A DNA stretch of 30,803 bases from JAFGLP01 sp050014895 (GCA_050014895.1 JBEKCL010000013.1:1-30803); one strand, 5' to 3'; numbered from the stretch's first letter, positions 1 through 8,445 are shown. The notes: generated by a model not told the origin, from the sequence alone. Numbers and translations are program-made.

Positions 1-89
1 GGATTTTCCTGGAGCGCTTCGATAACGTGAAAGGCCACGTCGTCATCACCGATGATGGGATTGCCAATGCCGAGGACAACTTTTTTCAT
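1..89 (-). CDS. Hydrogenase maturation protease, N-terminal part (cut by window edge)
   Basis: Reading leftward from an ATG at 89, the 29 visible residues begin MKKVVLGIGNPIIGDDD, which fits the N-terminal GxGNxxxxDD signature of the HycI/HybD/HyaD endopeptidases that trim the large subunit of [NiFe] hydrogenases. The second acidic residue is in the position expected for a nickel ligand; the usual Gly after DDxx is Ala here. The start codon overlaps the stop of the upstream HdrB gene (ATGA), so the two are translationally coupled. The rest of the gene lies outside the window. The context implies that a [NiFe] hydrogenase works with the Hdr module, but no hydrogenase subunit is visible here. 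The identification rests on a short stretch. Confidence 0.75.
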   Translation of the reverse strand, partial: MKKVVLGIGNPIIGDDDVAFHVIEALQEN

Positions 90-1000
90 GCGGTGGGTGT
101 TTCGGCTGGCACTGCCTGCGGTTTGGAGGTAAAGTAAGGCGCCAATAGTTTCTTGGGTGACACTACATTTCCAGAAAGGGCTGCCTGTTTAAAATCCATT
201 CCCAGGGCCACTGCGATAAGTTGTGTGATAGCCAGTACAGGCATCTTAAAGCCGGCTTTATATTTACTGTTCACCGCCGACTGATATACATCAAGCGCAG
301 TGTGGCAAAGCGGGCAGGTTGTTGTAACCATGCATTGGGCATCGTGGTCCCGCGCATTCTGCAATAGCTTGTGTATCAGTTCGATGGCGACATCGCTCTC
401 AGATATAACCAGTGAGCTGCCGCAGCAGCGTGCCTTAAGGGGGAAGTCTACCGGTTCCGCCCCCAGGCTTTTCGCCATCTGGTCCAGCCAGTCAGGAAGC
501 TCGCTGTCGTCATGTCCATAGGTCGGCCTGACCTGCTGGCAGCCGTGATAACAGGCGACCTTAAGGCCGGTAAGCGGCCGGACGACCTTGGCCGCCAGTC
601 CCTTGGGGCCGATATCGTTATACAGAACCTCGACGATATGGCGCACTTTAACGGTGCCGTTATAGGTAAGCCCCACGGCTGATAGGGCCTCACGTACTTT
701 TTCGGCCAGCTTGTGGTCTTCTTTGATCAGGTCGTTGGCCTCCTGGAGAATTGTATAGCATGAACTGCACGGTGTTACCAGGTCCAGGCCGGTTTTCTCT
801 GCTTGGGCGAGCACACGGGCTGTTATACCTATAGCTTTTACCTTGTCCACGCCGCTGAAAGGAGATGACCCGCAGCAGGTCCAGTCTTCAAGTTCTATAA
901 GTTCCATGTCGAGGGGCTTGGCGATGGCTTTTATTGATTCTTCAACCGGCGCTCCTGTTGCTTCCATGGAACAGCCAGGGTAGTAAGTGTAATATCTCAC
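86..1000 (-). CDS. hdrB: HdrB-like subunit of heterodisulfide reductase-type complex (CCG domains)
   Basis: This 304-residue protein has two cysteine-rich CCG domains. The first has C10, C42-C43, C78 and C81 (CX31CCX34CXXC); the second has C154, C192-C193, C229 and C232 (CX37CCX35CXXC). These motifs bind the non-cubane [4Fe-4S] clusters of HdrB, the site of disulfide reduction in methanogens. Outside methanogens the true oxidant of such complexes is usually unknown. The start is GTG at 998-1000, behind a strong AGGAGGTGG Shine-Dalgarno sequence, and it overlaps the HdrC stop (GTGA). The order hdrA-hdrC-hdrB and the tight overlaps indicate one operon and one cytoplasmic complex. The length is normal for the family. 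Confidence 0.9.
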   Translation of the reverse strand: MRYYTYYPGCSMEATGAPVEESIKAIAKPLDMELIELEDWTCCGSSPFSGVDKVKAIGITARVLAQAEKTGLDLVTPCSSCYTILQEANDLIKEDHKLAEKVREALSAVGLTYNGTVKVRHIVEVLYNDIGPKGLAAKVVRPLTGLKVACYHGCQQVRPTYGHDDSELPDWLDQMAKSLGAEPVDFPLKARCCGSSLVISESDVAIELIHKLLQNARDHDAQCMVTTTCPLCHTALDVYQSAVNSKYKAGFKMPVLAITQLIAVALGMDFKQAALSGNVVSPKKLLAPYFTSKPQAVPAETPTA

Positions 1001-1554
1001 CGGCCACCTCCTGCCGACAACTTATTGATGATTGTTTTCAAATCCGCTGTCCCCTTTACCTTTTTGGCAAAGAGGGGCATCCGTTTGTGGGTGAGAAGGC
1101 TCAATGCCATCGGTATCATCTTGATTGCTGCGAAGGGGTTGGTTTTCAGATAGTATTTAAACATGAAGCCGAACTCGTAGACACGGCCGTTATTAACGAT
1201 CGAGTCGGAGAACGTGCGGTACATTGTCGTGGTCTTGGTGGGCGGCTTATAGCCTTCTTTAAGAGCTATCGATTCCAGGCCGTGCATGATACTGGCAGGC
1301 TTGATATCGCGTGGGCACCTGGCCGTGCACAGGTAGCACGAAACGCAGAGCCATATTGAATTGCTTTTGAGAAGCTCATCTTTCATCCCTGCGCGCACCA
1401 GCGCTATTACCTTGCGCGGGGTATATTCCCAGTGTGTGGCCGTGGTGCATGAGCCGCTGCAAACGCCGCATTGAATGCATTCGTTTATTTTATCGCAGGC
1501 CGGCAGGCTGGCCACTTCATCGAGAAATGTTGTTGCGTGCACGTTTTCTCCCAT
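997..1554 (-). CDS. hdrC: HdrC-like iron-sulfur subunit
   Basis: This 185-residue protein has two ferredoxin-type [4Fe-4S] motifs: C26-C29-C32-C36 (CIQCGVCSGSC) and C70-C73-C76-C80 (CVSCYLCTARCP). A helical C-terminal part follows. This is the HdrC architecture, which passes electrons from HdrA to HdrB. The ATG at 1552-1554 is preceded by AAGGAGATAGAGAA, a good ribosome binding site. The gene lies 39 bp downstream of hdrA and overlaps hdrB by 4 bp. There are no membrane segments, so this is the soluble HdrC form rather than a membrane HdrE/DsrM-type partner. Confidence 0.9.
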   Translation of the reverse strand: MGENVHATTFLDEVASLPACDKINECIQCGVCSGSCTTATHWEYTPRKVIALVRAGMKDELLKSNSIWLCVSCYLCTARCPRDIKPASIMHGLESIALKEGYKPPTKTTTMYRTFSDSIVNNGRVYEFGFMFKYYLKTNPFAAIKMIPMALSLLTHKRMPLFAKKVKGTADLKTIINKLSAGGGR

Positions 1555-1593
1555 TTCTCTATCTCCTTCTAGTAGGAATTTGGAAATTATACA

Positions 1594-3555
1594 CTATACC
1601 AGTATCCCTTCGATTTCGGCATTAATTTGCTCGTTAGTGAAATGCTTGTGGATGATAGCGCCGCTGGGACAACCTGCAACGCACGTGCCGCAGCCTTTGC
1701 ACAGAGCTTCATTAACGCGCGAGACCTTGTCCTTCTCAATATAAGATATAGCGCTGTAAGGGCATAGCAGGTTGCAGACCCTGCAGCCCGAGCACTTGGC
1801 CTCGTCGATGAAAGCTGTATCCGCCTCAATCTCCACCTTGCCCTTATTTATTAATGCCAGTACCCTTGCCGCAGCCGCTGAAGCCTGGGCGACAGTATCG
1901 GGGATGTCCTTCGGACCCTGGCAGCACCCGGCAATAAATACCCCGTCTGTCATGGTGGCTACGGGATCGAGTTTGGGGTGTTTTTCGGTGAAAAAGTTCT
2001 CTTTTCCGCACGAGATGTTGAACTTGTGAGCGGTTTCCTGGGCATCTGCCTGGGGCTCGATGCCGCTGCAAAGCACGACCATATCAACAGGTACCCTGCG
2101 CTGTTTGCCTACCAGCGTATCCTCGAATTGGACGATCAACTTGCCCTTCTCTTCAGGCGTTTGGGCTACATCCGTGATCTCGCCCGGCCTGCCGCGGAAA
2201 AATACAGTTCCCTCTTTCTGGACCCGGTTATAAAATTCCTCGTATCCTTTACCGAAGCTCCTGATATCGATGTAAAACTCGTATACCTTCGAGCCGTGTA
2301 TGTGCTCTTTCAGCAGGTGCGCGAATTTCATGCCGTACATGCAGCATACCCTTGAACAGTACTCATGGTACTTCTCATCGCGGCTGCCAACGCAGTGGAT
2401 GATTGCAACGCTTTTCGGCTCTTCACCATTCTTCAACAATACCTTGCCTGTTGTCGGCCCGGCCGAGTTAACCATGCGTTCGAACTCCAGGCTGGTGATC
2501 ACGTTATCCAACCTGCCGTACCCGTATTCCTTGATGGGCGACGGGTCGAATAATTTAAAGCCTGTGGTCAGAATGATGTTGCCTACCTCGATATCGAGTA
2601 TCTCGTCTTCCTGCTGGAAATTTATGGCATTTCTTTCGCAGAACTTCTCGCAAGCGCGGCATTTGCCTTTCAGAAAATAGGTGCATCTCTCTTTCTCGAT
2701 GACGGGAACGTTGGGAACGGCCTGCGCGAAGGGCGTGTAAATAGCCTTGCGCTTGGTAAGCTTCTCATCGAACTCGCTGTCGACCTTAATAGGGCACTTG
2801 GTGCTGCATATGCCGCAGCCGCTGCACAGGCTTGCGTCCACGTAGCGTGCCTTTTTCCTGATCTTGACCCTGAAATTGCCCACGTAGCCTGATACATAAT
2901 CGATCTCACTGTAGGTAAGAAGCTCGATCTGGGGATGTGCTCCTACCAGGCTCATCTTGGGGGTAAGGATACAGGCAGAGCAGTCCAGCGTAGGGAATGT
3001 CTTATCGAGCTGCATCATGTGGCCGCCTATGCTGGGTCCTTTTTCGACCAGGTAGACCTTATGTCCTGAATTGGCTATTTCCAGAGCGGCCTGGATGCCT
3101 GCAATGCCTCCGCCAACGATCAGGGTGTCGGGGTGTACCGGTACCTCCTTATTTTCAAGAGGTTGATGGTAGAAGACGCGGCGGACGGCGGCGCTGACAA
3201 GGGCCTTGGCTTTCTCCGTGGCCTCTTTGGGATTTTCGGTTACCCAGGAGCAGTGCTCGCGGATGTTGGCCATCTCGAAATAATACGGGTTAAGCCCGCC
3301 TTCCTGTACTGCCCTTCTGAATGTGGGTTCATGCATTTGAGGAGAGCACGAAGCTACTACGACCCGGTTGACACCGAGCTCTTTAATATCTTTCTTTATG
3401 AGGTCCTGCCCGGGATCGGAGCACATGAATTTATAATCCCGCGCAACTACTACGGAGGGCAAAGTCCTGGCGAATTCGGCTACTTTCTCGACGTCTACAA
3501 CACCTGCAATATTGCTGCCGCAGTGACAGACATAAACACCGATTTTGGGTTCCAT
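1594..3555 (-). CDS. hdrA: HdrA-like flavin/iron-sulfur subunit (possible electron bifurcation)
   Basis: This 653-residue protein contains the Hdr-specific N-terminal region (C10-H-C12; CSDPGQ at 45-50), an FAD-binding GGGIAG at 148-153, and the internal CVGSRD...YCSRVCC block at 388-405. Ferredoxin-type cysteine sets lie at 244/247/250/254, 291/299/302/306, 588/591/594/598 and 619/622/625/629. HdrA carries the FAD and feeds electrons to HdrC and HdrB; in methanogens it bifurcates electrons to ferredoxin and a disulfide. The start ATG at 3553-3555 follows TAAGGAGGTCATA. It is the first gene of the operon behind the promoter at 3642-3670. No selenocysteine codon is needed and no MvhD fusion is seen. 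The electron donor and acceptor cannot be read from sequence. Confidence 0.92.
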   Translation of the reverse strand: MEPKIGVYVCHCGSNIAGVVDVEKVAEFARTLPSVVVARDYKFMCSDPGQDLIKKDIKELGVNRVVVASCSPQMHEPTFRRAVQEGGLNPYYFEMANIREHCSWVTENPKEATEKAKALVSAAVRRVFYHQPLENKEVPVHPDTLIVGGGIAGIQAALEIANSGHKVYLVEKGPSIGGHMMQLDKTFPTLDCSACILTPKMSLVGAHPQIELLTYSEIDYVSGYVGNFRVKIRKKARYVDASLCSGCGICSTKCPIKVDSEFDEKLTKRKAIYTPFAQAVPNVPVIEKERCTYFLKGKCRACEKFCERNAINFQQEDEILDIEVGNIILTTGFKLFDPSPIKEYGYGRLDNVITSLEFERMVNSAGPTTGKVLLKNGEEPKSVAIIHCVGSRDEKYHEYCSRVCCMYGMKFAHLLKEHIHGSKVYEFYIDIRSFGKGYEEFYNRVQKEGTVFFRGRPGEITDVAQTPEEKGKLIVQFEDTLVGKQRRVPVDMVVLCSGIEPQADAQETAHKFNISCGKENFFTEKHPKLDPVATMTDGVFIAGCCQGPKDIPDTVAQASAAAARVLALINKGKVEIEADTAFIDEAKCSGCRVCNLLCPYSAISYIEKDKVSRVNEALCKGCGTCVAGCPSGAIIHKHFTNEQINAEIEGILV

Positions 3556-3641
3556 TATGACCTCCTTAGAAAGATAGCCTGGCTCTTTAATTTGGTCGAA
3601 GCTAAGATCAGGGTAAATATAGGCATACGATTTCGGGCATG

Positions 3642-3670
3642 ATTATAGCACTGCGGATGATATTCAACAA
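3642..3670 (-). promoter_or_regulatory. Extended -10 promoter of the hdrACB operon
   Basis: On the minus strand a perfect TATAAT (3647-3642) is preceded by TGC, an extended -10. A weak TTGTTG at 3670-3665 lies exactly 17 bp upstream. Transcription would begin near 3635, giving an 80-nt leader before the hdrA ATG at 3555. No other good promoter is apparent in this gap. The match is by eye. Confidence 0.6.
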
Positions 3671-3819
3671 TGCTATTTTCACATATGTCGGTCAGGGACA
3701 CTTTCTTACCTGGTGAAAGTCGATCAGAATCTATCGAAATCTGACAGGTTATTAGTCCACCAGCGGAAAAAGAAGTGAAAAGCCGAGGCGGTTTCAACTA
3801 TATATTGAAATTAAGTTTA

Positions 3820-4368
3820 TTATGGCTGAGAGATGTTAGCGTCCCGTATCTTACGCAGCATATTCATAAATAACTGGCGTTCCTCATCGGTAAGACTTTT
3901 ATAAAACATATCTGTAACTAAATTGAATATGGGCGGCCATAAAATGTCGACCATCTCCTTGCCCGCGGGGGTCAATGTAATGAATATTTTGCGCCTGTCA
4001 GCGCTGGAATGACGCCGCTGGATGAACTTAAGCTTCTGAAGGCTGTTAATTACCAGGCTGACGGATGCGGTTTCGATTGGCAGGAAAGGAGATATTTCCG
4101 TTAATGTCATAGGCTTCTGCACATACGAAAGGGTCATTAATACATTAACTTGCGAGAATGTCAGTTGTATTGGTTTGAGACCCTGTGCTTCCAAAAGTGG
4201 CGCAAATAGCAGTTGCATTGATTTGAGGGCCTGTGCCCCCGATTTTTGATATTTGTTATAAGCTTGATTGAATAATCTTACAGTCGCCAGGACATCATAT
4301 GATAATGCGAAACCGCCTGGCCATCCGCTGGTAATAGTGGATATATCTTTCTTTTTATTGGTTGCCAT
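3820..4368 (-). CDS. MarR-family transcriptional regulator
   Basis: This 182-residue protein has a winged-helix domain at roughly residues 65-150. It shows the MarR hallmarks: a helix-turn-helix stretch (TLTEISPFLPIETASVSLVI), then a wing with ADRRK followed by ITLTPAGKEM. MarR proteins bind palindromic operators as dimers and are usually released by small aromatic or acyl ligands. The gene is transcribed divergently from the SCP2-like/alcohol dehydrogenase/reductase/ligase cluster, and a clear inverted repeat lies in the shared promoter region. It therefore probably represses itself and that cluster; the ligand may be a cluster substrate or CoA ester. The start ATG at 4366-4368 has only a poor ribosome binding site. 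Confidence 0.88.
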   Translation of the reverse strand: MATNKKKDISTITSGWPGGFALSYDVLATVRLFNQAYNKYQKSGAQALKSMQLLFAPLLEAQGLKPIQLTFSQVNVLMTLSYVQKPMTLTEISPFLPIETASVSLVINSLQKLKFIQRRHSSADRRKIFITLTPAGKEMVDILWPPIFNLVTDMFYKSLTDEERQLFMNMLRKIRDANISQP

Positions 4369-4443
4369 AATAGATATCTGTAAACTATTTTAATTCAATG
4401 TTAATGCTTAATATCACTGCAAGACGTACTTCTTTAGTGATTA

Positions 4444-4473
4444 ATTATTCATGATGCATTTACTATTTGTCAA
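4444..4473 (-). promoter_or_regulatory. Promoter of marR (divergent)
   Basis: On the minus strand TTGACA (4473-4468) and AATAAT (4449-4444) are separated by 18 bp. The -35 box is perfect and the -10 has one mismatch. The leader to the marR ATG at 4368 would be about 70 nt. The -35 is part of a 10-bp inverted repeat shared with the rightward promoter. Confidence 0.6.
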
Positions 4474-4510
4474 TCTATATAATGGTTATGTGCATAAATA
4501 TTATATAGAT
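4473..4510. promoter_or_regulatory. Probable MarR operator: 11-bp inverted repeat
   Basis: ATCTATATAAT at 4473-4483 is repeated exactly inverted at 4500-4510 (ATTATATAGAT), with a 16-bp spacer. An outer inverted repeat, TATTTGTCAA (4464-4473) and TTGACAAATA (4524-4533), flanks it and supplies the -35 boxes of both divergent promoters. A regulator bound between the arms would cover both -35 regions. Assignment to the adjacent MarR protein is inference from position. The rest of the 4369-4693 gap holds nothing else recognisable. Confidence 0.6.
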
Positions 4511-4523
4511 AATAGTTATGGAC

Positions 4524-4552
4524 TTGACAAATATGATGCTGAGTAGTAAATT
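4524..4552 (+). promoter_or_regulatory. Promoter of the SCP2/catabolic cluster
   Basis: A perfect TTGACA (4524-4529), a 17-bp spacer and TAAATT (4547-4552, four of six matches) form a rightward promoter. It gives a leader of about 135 nt before the ATG at 4694. It mirrors the marR promoter across the inverted repeat at 4473-4510. Confidence 0.55.
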
Positions 4553-4693
4553 TTCTCTTAATTTCGTGGGGTTTGAATTAGTCTGGACGGTGTACTGAAT
4601 GAAGCAGGCTGCGGTTCGATACGATAAGATTTTCTTGAGTTAGCATTTTCCGCAAATTAGTAAATATTTATTATTAATTAAAGGAGGAATTAC

Positions 4694-5101
4694 ATGGCAA
4701 AATATGGTAGCCAGGAACATGCCGACCAGATAATGGAGGCGATCAATTCCAGTCCCGAATACGAGGAAGCGGCTAAGAACTGGGAAGGCGATTTCTATCT
4801 TGTCACGGAGAAAGGCGGACCCATTAAAGAAAATATTTATACCTACCTCGACCTGTGGCACGGTAAATGCCGCAAGGCAGTGGTTACCAAGGACGAAAAG
4901 GAATTTAACCCGGAATTTACTATGGCGGCCACTCTGGACGTCTGGAGAAAGATTCAAGATAAGAAACTAGAAGGCACTCAAGCCCTGGTTACACGGCAGA
5001 TGAAATTGAAAGGTAATATGGCCAAGATCATGAAAAATATCAAAGCTGCCCAGGCGCTGACCAACGCCACTAACAAAGTACCTGTGGAATGGCCCGAATA
5101 G
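4694..5101 (+). CDS. SCP2 (sterol carrier protein 2)-like domain protein
   Basis: This 135-residue soluble protein resembles the SCP2/COG3255 fold. It has an N-terminal helix, then a beta-rich part (TYLDLWHGKCRKAVV, NPEFTMAATLDVWRKI), then a pattern ending in LKGNMAKIMKNIKAAQAL, matching the typical 'gkmkikGdmakamkl' end of SCP2 domains. Such proteins bind lipids or fatty acyl-CoA in a hydrophobic tunnel. It has no signal peptide. A strong AAAGGAGGAATTAC site precedes the ATG. It is the first gene of a rightward cluster of lipid/CoA enzymes, so it may act as a carrier or solubiliser of the hydrophobic substrate. The family call is by pattern. Confidence 0.7.
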   Translation: MAKYGSQEHADQIMEAINSSPEYEEAAKNWEGDFYLVTEKGGPIKENIYTYLDLWHGKCRKAVVTKDEKEFNPEFTMAATLDVWRKIQDKKLEGTQALVTRQMKLKGNMAKIMKNIKAAQALTNATNKVPVEWPE

Positions 5102-5137
5102 TTGCGATACCGGGCTACATTATTAGAGTGAGGGAAT

Positions 5138-6310
5138 ATGTATTTTTACACAAGTCCGTTTATTGTTTTTGGTGATGATGCACTGGTGCATCTAAGGACT
5201 CTCTTGGGTAAACGCGCCCTGATAGTTACAGATAAAAATATAGTAAAGCTGGGACTGGCTGATTTGGTTTGCAAAGAGCTAAAAGAGGCCAATATCGAGT
5301 ACAAGATATTTGAAGATGTTGAGCCCGATCCATCATTAGATACGGTCAGAAAAGCCGCAAAAATGGCCGAGGGGTTTAACCCTGATTGGATCATCGGACT
5401 GGGAGGCGGATCATGTCTGGATGCAGCCAAGGCGGCATTTCTTGTTTATTGCGTGCCCGGGCTTGAGCCTGACGGTATTAACCCGTCCGAGACTTACAAT
5501 ACCCGGCTTAAGGCCAAATTGATGGGCATCCCCACTACCAGCGGTACGGGTGCCGAGGCGACGTTCGCCGTTGTGCTTACAGACGTGGAATGTCAACGTA
5601 AGATGGCAACCGGCAACATGGAGGCAATACCTGACCTCGTGATACTGGACCCTCTCATGGTCAAGGGAATGCCGCCCGCTATAACAGCCGAAACCGGGAT
5701 GGATGCTTTGACCCATGCTATTGAAGGATATTGCACTACCTACCGCACAAGGTTTACCGATGGCCCTGGAATAATGGCTGTCCGCAGTGTTTTTGAGTTC
5801 CTGCCGCGCTCGTATAAGGACGGCTCCGACCTGGAGGCCAGGCAAGAGATGCAGTGGGCGGCTACTCAGGCAGGCCTTTGCATGAACGGTGGTAACGCCG
5901 GAGTAGCGCACAGCCTGGCCCATTCATTGGGTGGCATCTTTCATACTCCACATGGCAGAGCGGTGGGGCTTTTTCTACCATACACTATGGAATACCAGGT
6001 AAATGGCTCTGAAGAGACCAAAGCGCGCTATGCCGAAATTGCCCGGTTCTGTGCCATTGCAAACGGCCCCGATGATAAATGCGCCAAAGCTCTGATTGTC
6101 AAAGTCCGTGAACTGGCTAAAAGCTTGAAACTGCCGATGTCCCTAAGAGACGTGGGTATTGAAAGGGCCAAATTTATGGCATCTATGGAGGGCCTTGTAG
6201 AAAGGGCAGTAAGCGAGGCTATGACTACCGCTGTCCATCGTATACCGAATGAAGCAGATATAGAAAAACTATTCGTTTACGCATATGATGGTAAAAGCGT
6301 AGACTTTTAA
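5138..6310 (+). CDS. Iron-containing (group III) alcohol dehydrogenase
   Basis: This 390-residue protein has normal length for the Fe-ADH family. The NAD(P)-binding GLGGGSCLDAAKA lies at 87-99 and TTSGTGAE at 133-140. The metal ligands expected from FucO-type enzymes are present: D189 and H193 (MDALTHAIEGY), H262 (AHSLGG) and H272 (PHG). It interconverts an alcohol and an aldehyde or ketone with NAD(P)H in the cytoplasm; the substrate cannot be read from sequence. It starts 37 bp after the SCP2-like gene behind a weak GAGTGAGGGAAT site, and probably belongs to the same transcript. A large hairpin and a weak terminator follow the stop. Confidence 0.92.
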   Translation: MYFYTSPFIVFGDDALVHLRTLLGKRALIVTDKNIVKLGLADLVCKELKEANIEYKIFEDVEPDPSLDTVRKAAKMAEGFNPDWIIGLGGGSCLDAAKAAFLVYCVPGLEPDGINPSETYNTRLKAKLMGIPTTSGTGAEATFAVVLTDVECQRKMATGNMEAIPDLVILDPLMVKGMPPAITAETGMDALTHAIEGYCTTYRTRFTDGPGIMAVRSVFEFLPRSYKDGSDLEARQEMQWAATQAGLCMNGGNAGVAHSLAHSLGGIFHTPHGRAVGLFLPYTMEYQVNGSEETKARYAEIARFCAIANGPDDKCAKALIVKVRELAKSLKLPMSLRDVGIERAKFMASMEGLVERAVSEAMTTAVHRIPNEADIEKLFVYAYDGKSVDF

Positions 6311-6336
6311 CATTAGTCTGTGAAGTTACAACAAAT

Positions 6337-6387
6337 CAAGACATACACGGTTGGGGCAGGACATTGATAGCCAACCTGTATGTCTTG
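6337..6387 (+). other. Long imperfect hairpin between adh and the flavoprotein gene
   Basis: CAAGACATAC (6337-6346) pairs with GTATGTCTTG (6378-6387), and GGTTGG (6349-6354) pairs with CCAACC (6371-6376). Only a 2/1-nt internal loop separates the two helices, and the apical loop is 16 nt. A weak second stem, ACGG/CCGT followed by TTTTT at 6394-6415, could be a terminator for the upstream genes. No known riboswitch class is recognised. The element could be a terminator, an mRNA-processing site or a cis-regulator of the next gene. Confidence 0.5.
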
Positions 6388-6468
6388 GCGGTTCACGGAT
6401 AAAATACCGTTTTTATAAAATATCCAGGCTTTCAGGATCAGCCGGAATAAAAGGAGGTTCACTGTAGC

Positions 6469-8445
6469 ATGATAGATTTTAAGATGTTATTTACTCCCTT
6501 TAAAATTAAAAACCTTGAACTTAAGAACCGCATCGTCATGCCGCCGATGACCACTAACCTGGCTGACCCTGATGGCAATGTTACAGAAAATATGATCAAT
6601 TATTATGCGGCACGGGCCAGGGGTGGAGCAGGCTATATAGTAGTTGAAGCAGCCTGCGTAGAGCCAGCGGGCAAACTGATGGCGCTAAGCCCCGGCATCT
6701 GGGATAACAATATGGTGAACGGGTGGAAAAAACTGGCTGATGCATGCCATAAAGGTGGCTCAAAAGTTGCTCTGCAGATTGGTCATGCTGGCAGGCAGAC
6801 AACATCCATGTTTACTTTTGAAACTCCCAGGGGGGTATCTGCAGTGGCGGACCCTATGCTGCAAGAAATGCCGGTTGAGTTTACGTTGGCTGATATCAAA
6901 GATTTGTTATCTAAATATGGAGATGCCATAACGAGAGCGAGGGAAGCCGGGTTTGATGCGGTGGAATTGCATATGGCGCACGGATACCTGCTTTCCCAAT
7001 TTCTCTCGCCGCATTCCAACAAACGTACTGATGAATATGGCGGCAGCCTGATGGGACGGCTTAAATTTCCCCTTGAGGTCATTAAAAATACGCGCAGCAT
7101 CGTGGGCAAAGATTACCCGATCCAGGTCCGGCTCAACCTGGAGGAAGCAGTGCCGAATGGGAGAAAGCTGGAAGAGACTATGCTGCTGGCGCCCATTCTA
7201 CAAGATGCAGGCGTAGACTGTTTTCACTTCACTACAGCAGTATTTACAGACCTGCTATATGGGCAAAAGCTGGTCCAATGGGTGTCTAATATAGCCAACA
7301 TGGGAACACCGATGGCTAATTTTACAAACATGGTTAAGGAGATGAAAAAAGTTCTGACTGTACCAGTCATCGCCGCCAACCGAATAAATGACCCAGTCAT
7401 TGCAGAGATGGTGCTGCGTGAAGGGCGCTGCGATCTGGTATCTATGGGCCGTGCACTTATAGCCGATCCCGAGCTGCCTGCGAAGGCCAGGGCCGGCAAG
7501 CTTCAGGACATCAATTTATGTATCGGCTGCAATGAGGGCTGCGTGCAACGGCTTAATTTCGGCTCGGCAATTACCTGCACGGTAAATCCGGCTGTGGGCA
7601 AAGAAAAGGAAATGGAGATAACAGCCGCACCCAAACGTAAAAAGGTCTTCGTCGCAGGAGGTGGCCCCGGCGGGATGGAAGCTGCTAGGGTCGCTGCAAT
7701 TCGAGGCCATGACGTAACACTCTATGAAAAATCCGCTAAATTGGGCGGGCAATTGAACCTCGCCTGCGTACCTCCGACGAAACAGGAACTATCCGAGACA
7801 GTTATATGGTTATCAAACCAGGTTGCCAAAGCCGGTGTAAAGGTTAAGCTCAACACGGCTTTGACTTTGAATGAAATAGAAAAAGAGAAACCTGATGTGC
7901 TGGTTGTGGCTACCGGCGCATGGCAAACCGATGTGAAAATAAAGGGTGCTGACGGGCCCAACGTGGTCACTGCCTGGGACATACTATGCGGCAAGGCATG
8001 GGTACCGTTCCATATTGATTTCACGCCGGCCAGCATCGTTGTGGTCGGAGGTGGAGAATTGGGGGCGGAAATAGCCGATTTACTGGCTGAAGCGAATAAA
8101 AGCGTGACGGTCATTGCCTCAACCGAGGACATCGCACTCGACGTTAACACCATGCTAAGGCCCGGTCTCCTTTCGCGCCTTGCGATTAACGGCGTGAAAA
8201 CTATTGTACAGGCCAGGGTAACCGCTATTGAGGGTGAAACGGTCACCTATGAAAAAGGAGAGCAGGAAGAGACTATAAAGGACGTCGACGGCGTGGTCCT
8301 TGCAGTGGGCATAAAGCCGGTTAATCAACTTGCCGCTGAAGCCAAAGGCAAGGTCGCCGAGATATACGTGATTGGCGATGCGGCCGATCAACGCAAGGCG
8401 CTGGATGCAATTGCCGAGGGAGCGGCAGCCGGGAGGCAAATGTAG
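6469..8445 (+). CDS. FAD/FMN/[4Fe-4S] oxidoreductase of the 2,4-dienoyl-CoA reductase / old yellow enzyme family
   Basis: This 658-residue protein has the FadH/trimethylamine-dehydrogenase architecture. An old-yellow-enzyme FMN barrel at about 5-340 opens with LFTPFKIKNLELKNRIVMPP. One [4Fe-4S] cluster uses C351, C354, C358 and C370 (CX2CX3CX11C). An FAD domain follows (GGGPGGMEAARVAA, about 395), then an NAD(P) domain (VVVGGGELGAEIADLLAE, about 525). These enzymes pass hydride from NAD(P)H through FAD and FeS to FMN, which reduces a C=C bond in an enoyl- or dienoyl-CoA or a cyclic enone. Relatives also act on aromatic-ring intermediates and N-methyl amines. AAGGAGGT lies 12 nt before the ATG. 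Its place before an acyl-CoA ligase supports a CoA-ester substrate. Confidence 0.9.
   Translation: MIDFKMLFTPFKIKNLELKNRIVMPPMTTNLADPDGNVTENMINYYAARARGGAGYIVVEAACVEPAGKLMALSPGIWDNNMVNGWKKLADACHKGGSKVALQIGHAGRQTTSMFTFETPRGVSAVADPMLQEMPVEFTLADIKDLLSKYGDAITRAREAGFDAVELHMAHGYLLSQFLSPHSNKRTDEYGGSLMGRLKFPLEVIKNTRSIVGKDYPIQVRLNLEEAVPNGRKLEETMLLAPILQDAGVDCFHFTTAVFTDLLYGQKLVQWVSNIANMGTPMANFTNMVKEMKKVLTVPVIAANRINDPVIAEMVLREGRCDLVSMGRALIADPELPAKARAGKLQDINLCIGCNEGCVQRLNFGSAITCTVNPAVGKEKEMEITAAPKRKKVFVAGGGPGGMEAARVAAIRGHDVTLYEKSAKLGGQLNLACVPPTKQELSETVIWLSNQVAKAGVKVKLNTALTLNEIEKEKPDVLVVATGAWQTDVKIKGADGPNVVTAWDILCGKAWVPFHIDFTPASIVVVGGGELGAEIADLLAEANKSVTVIASTEDIALDVNTMLRPGLLSRLAINGVKTIVQARVTAIEGETVTYEKGEQEETIKDVDGVVLAVGIKPVNQLAAEAKGKVAEIYVIGDAADQRKALDAIAEGAAAGRQM

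Noticed and set aside
3780..3819. Hairpin TTTCAA/TTGAAA after marR as a terminator
   Set aside because: The stem is only six A/T-rich pairs and the following T-run is short and distant, so it is too weak to call.
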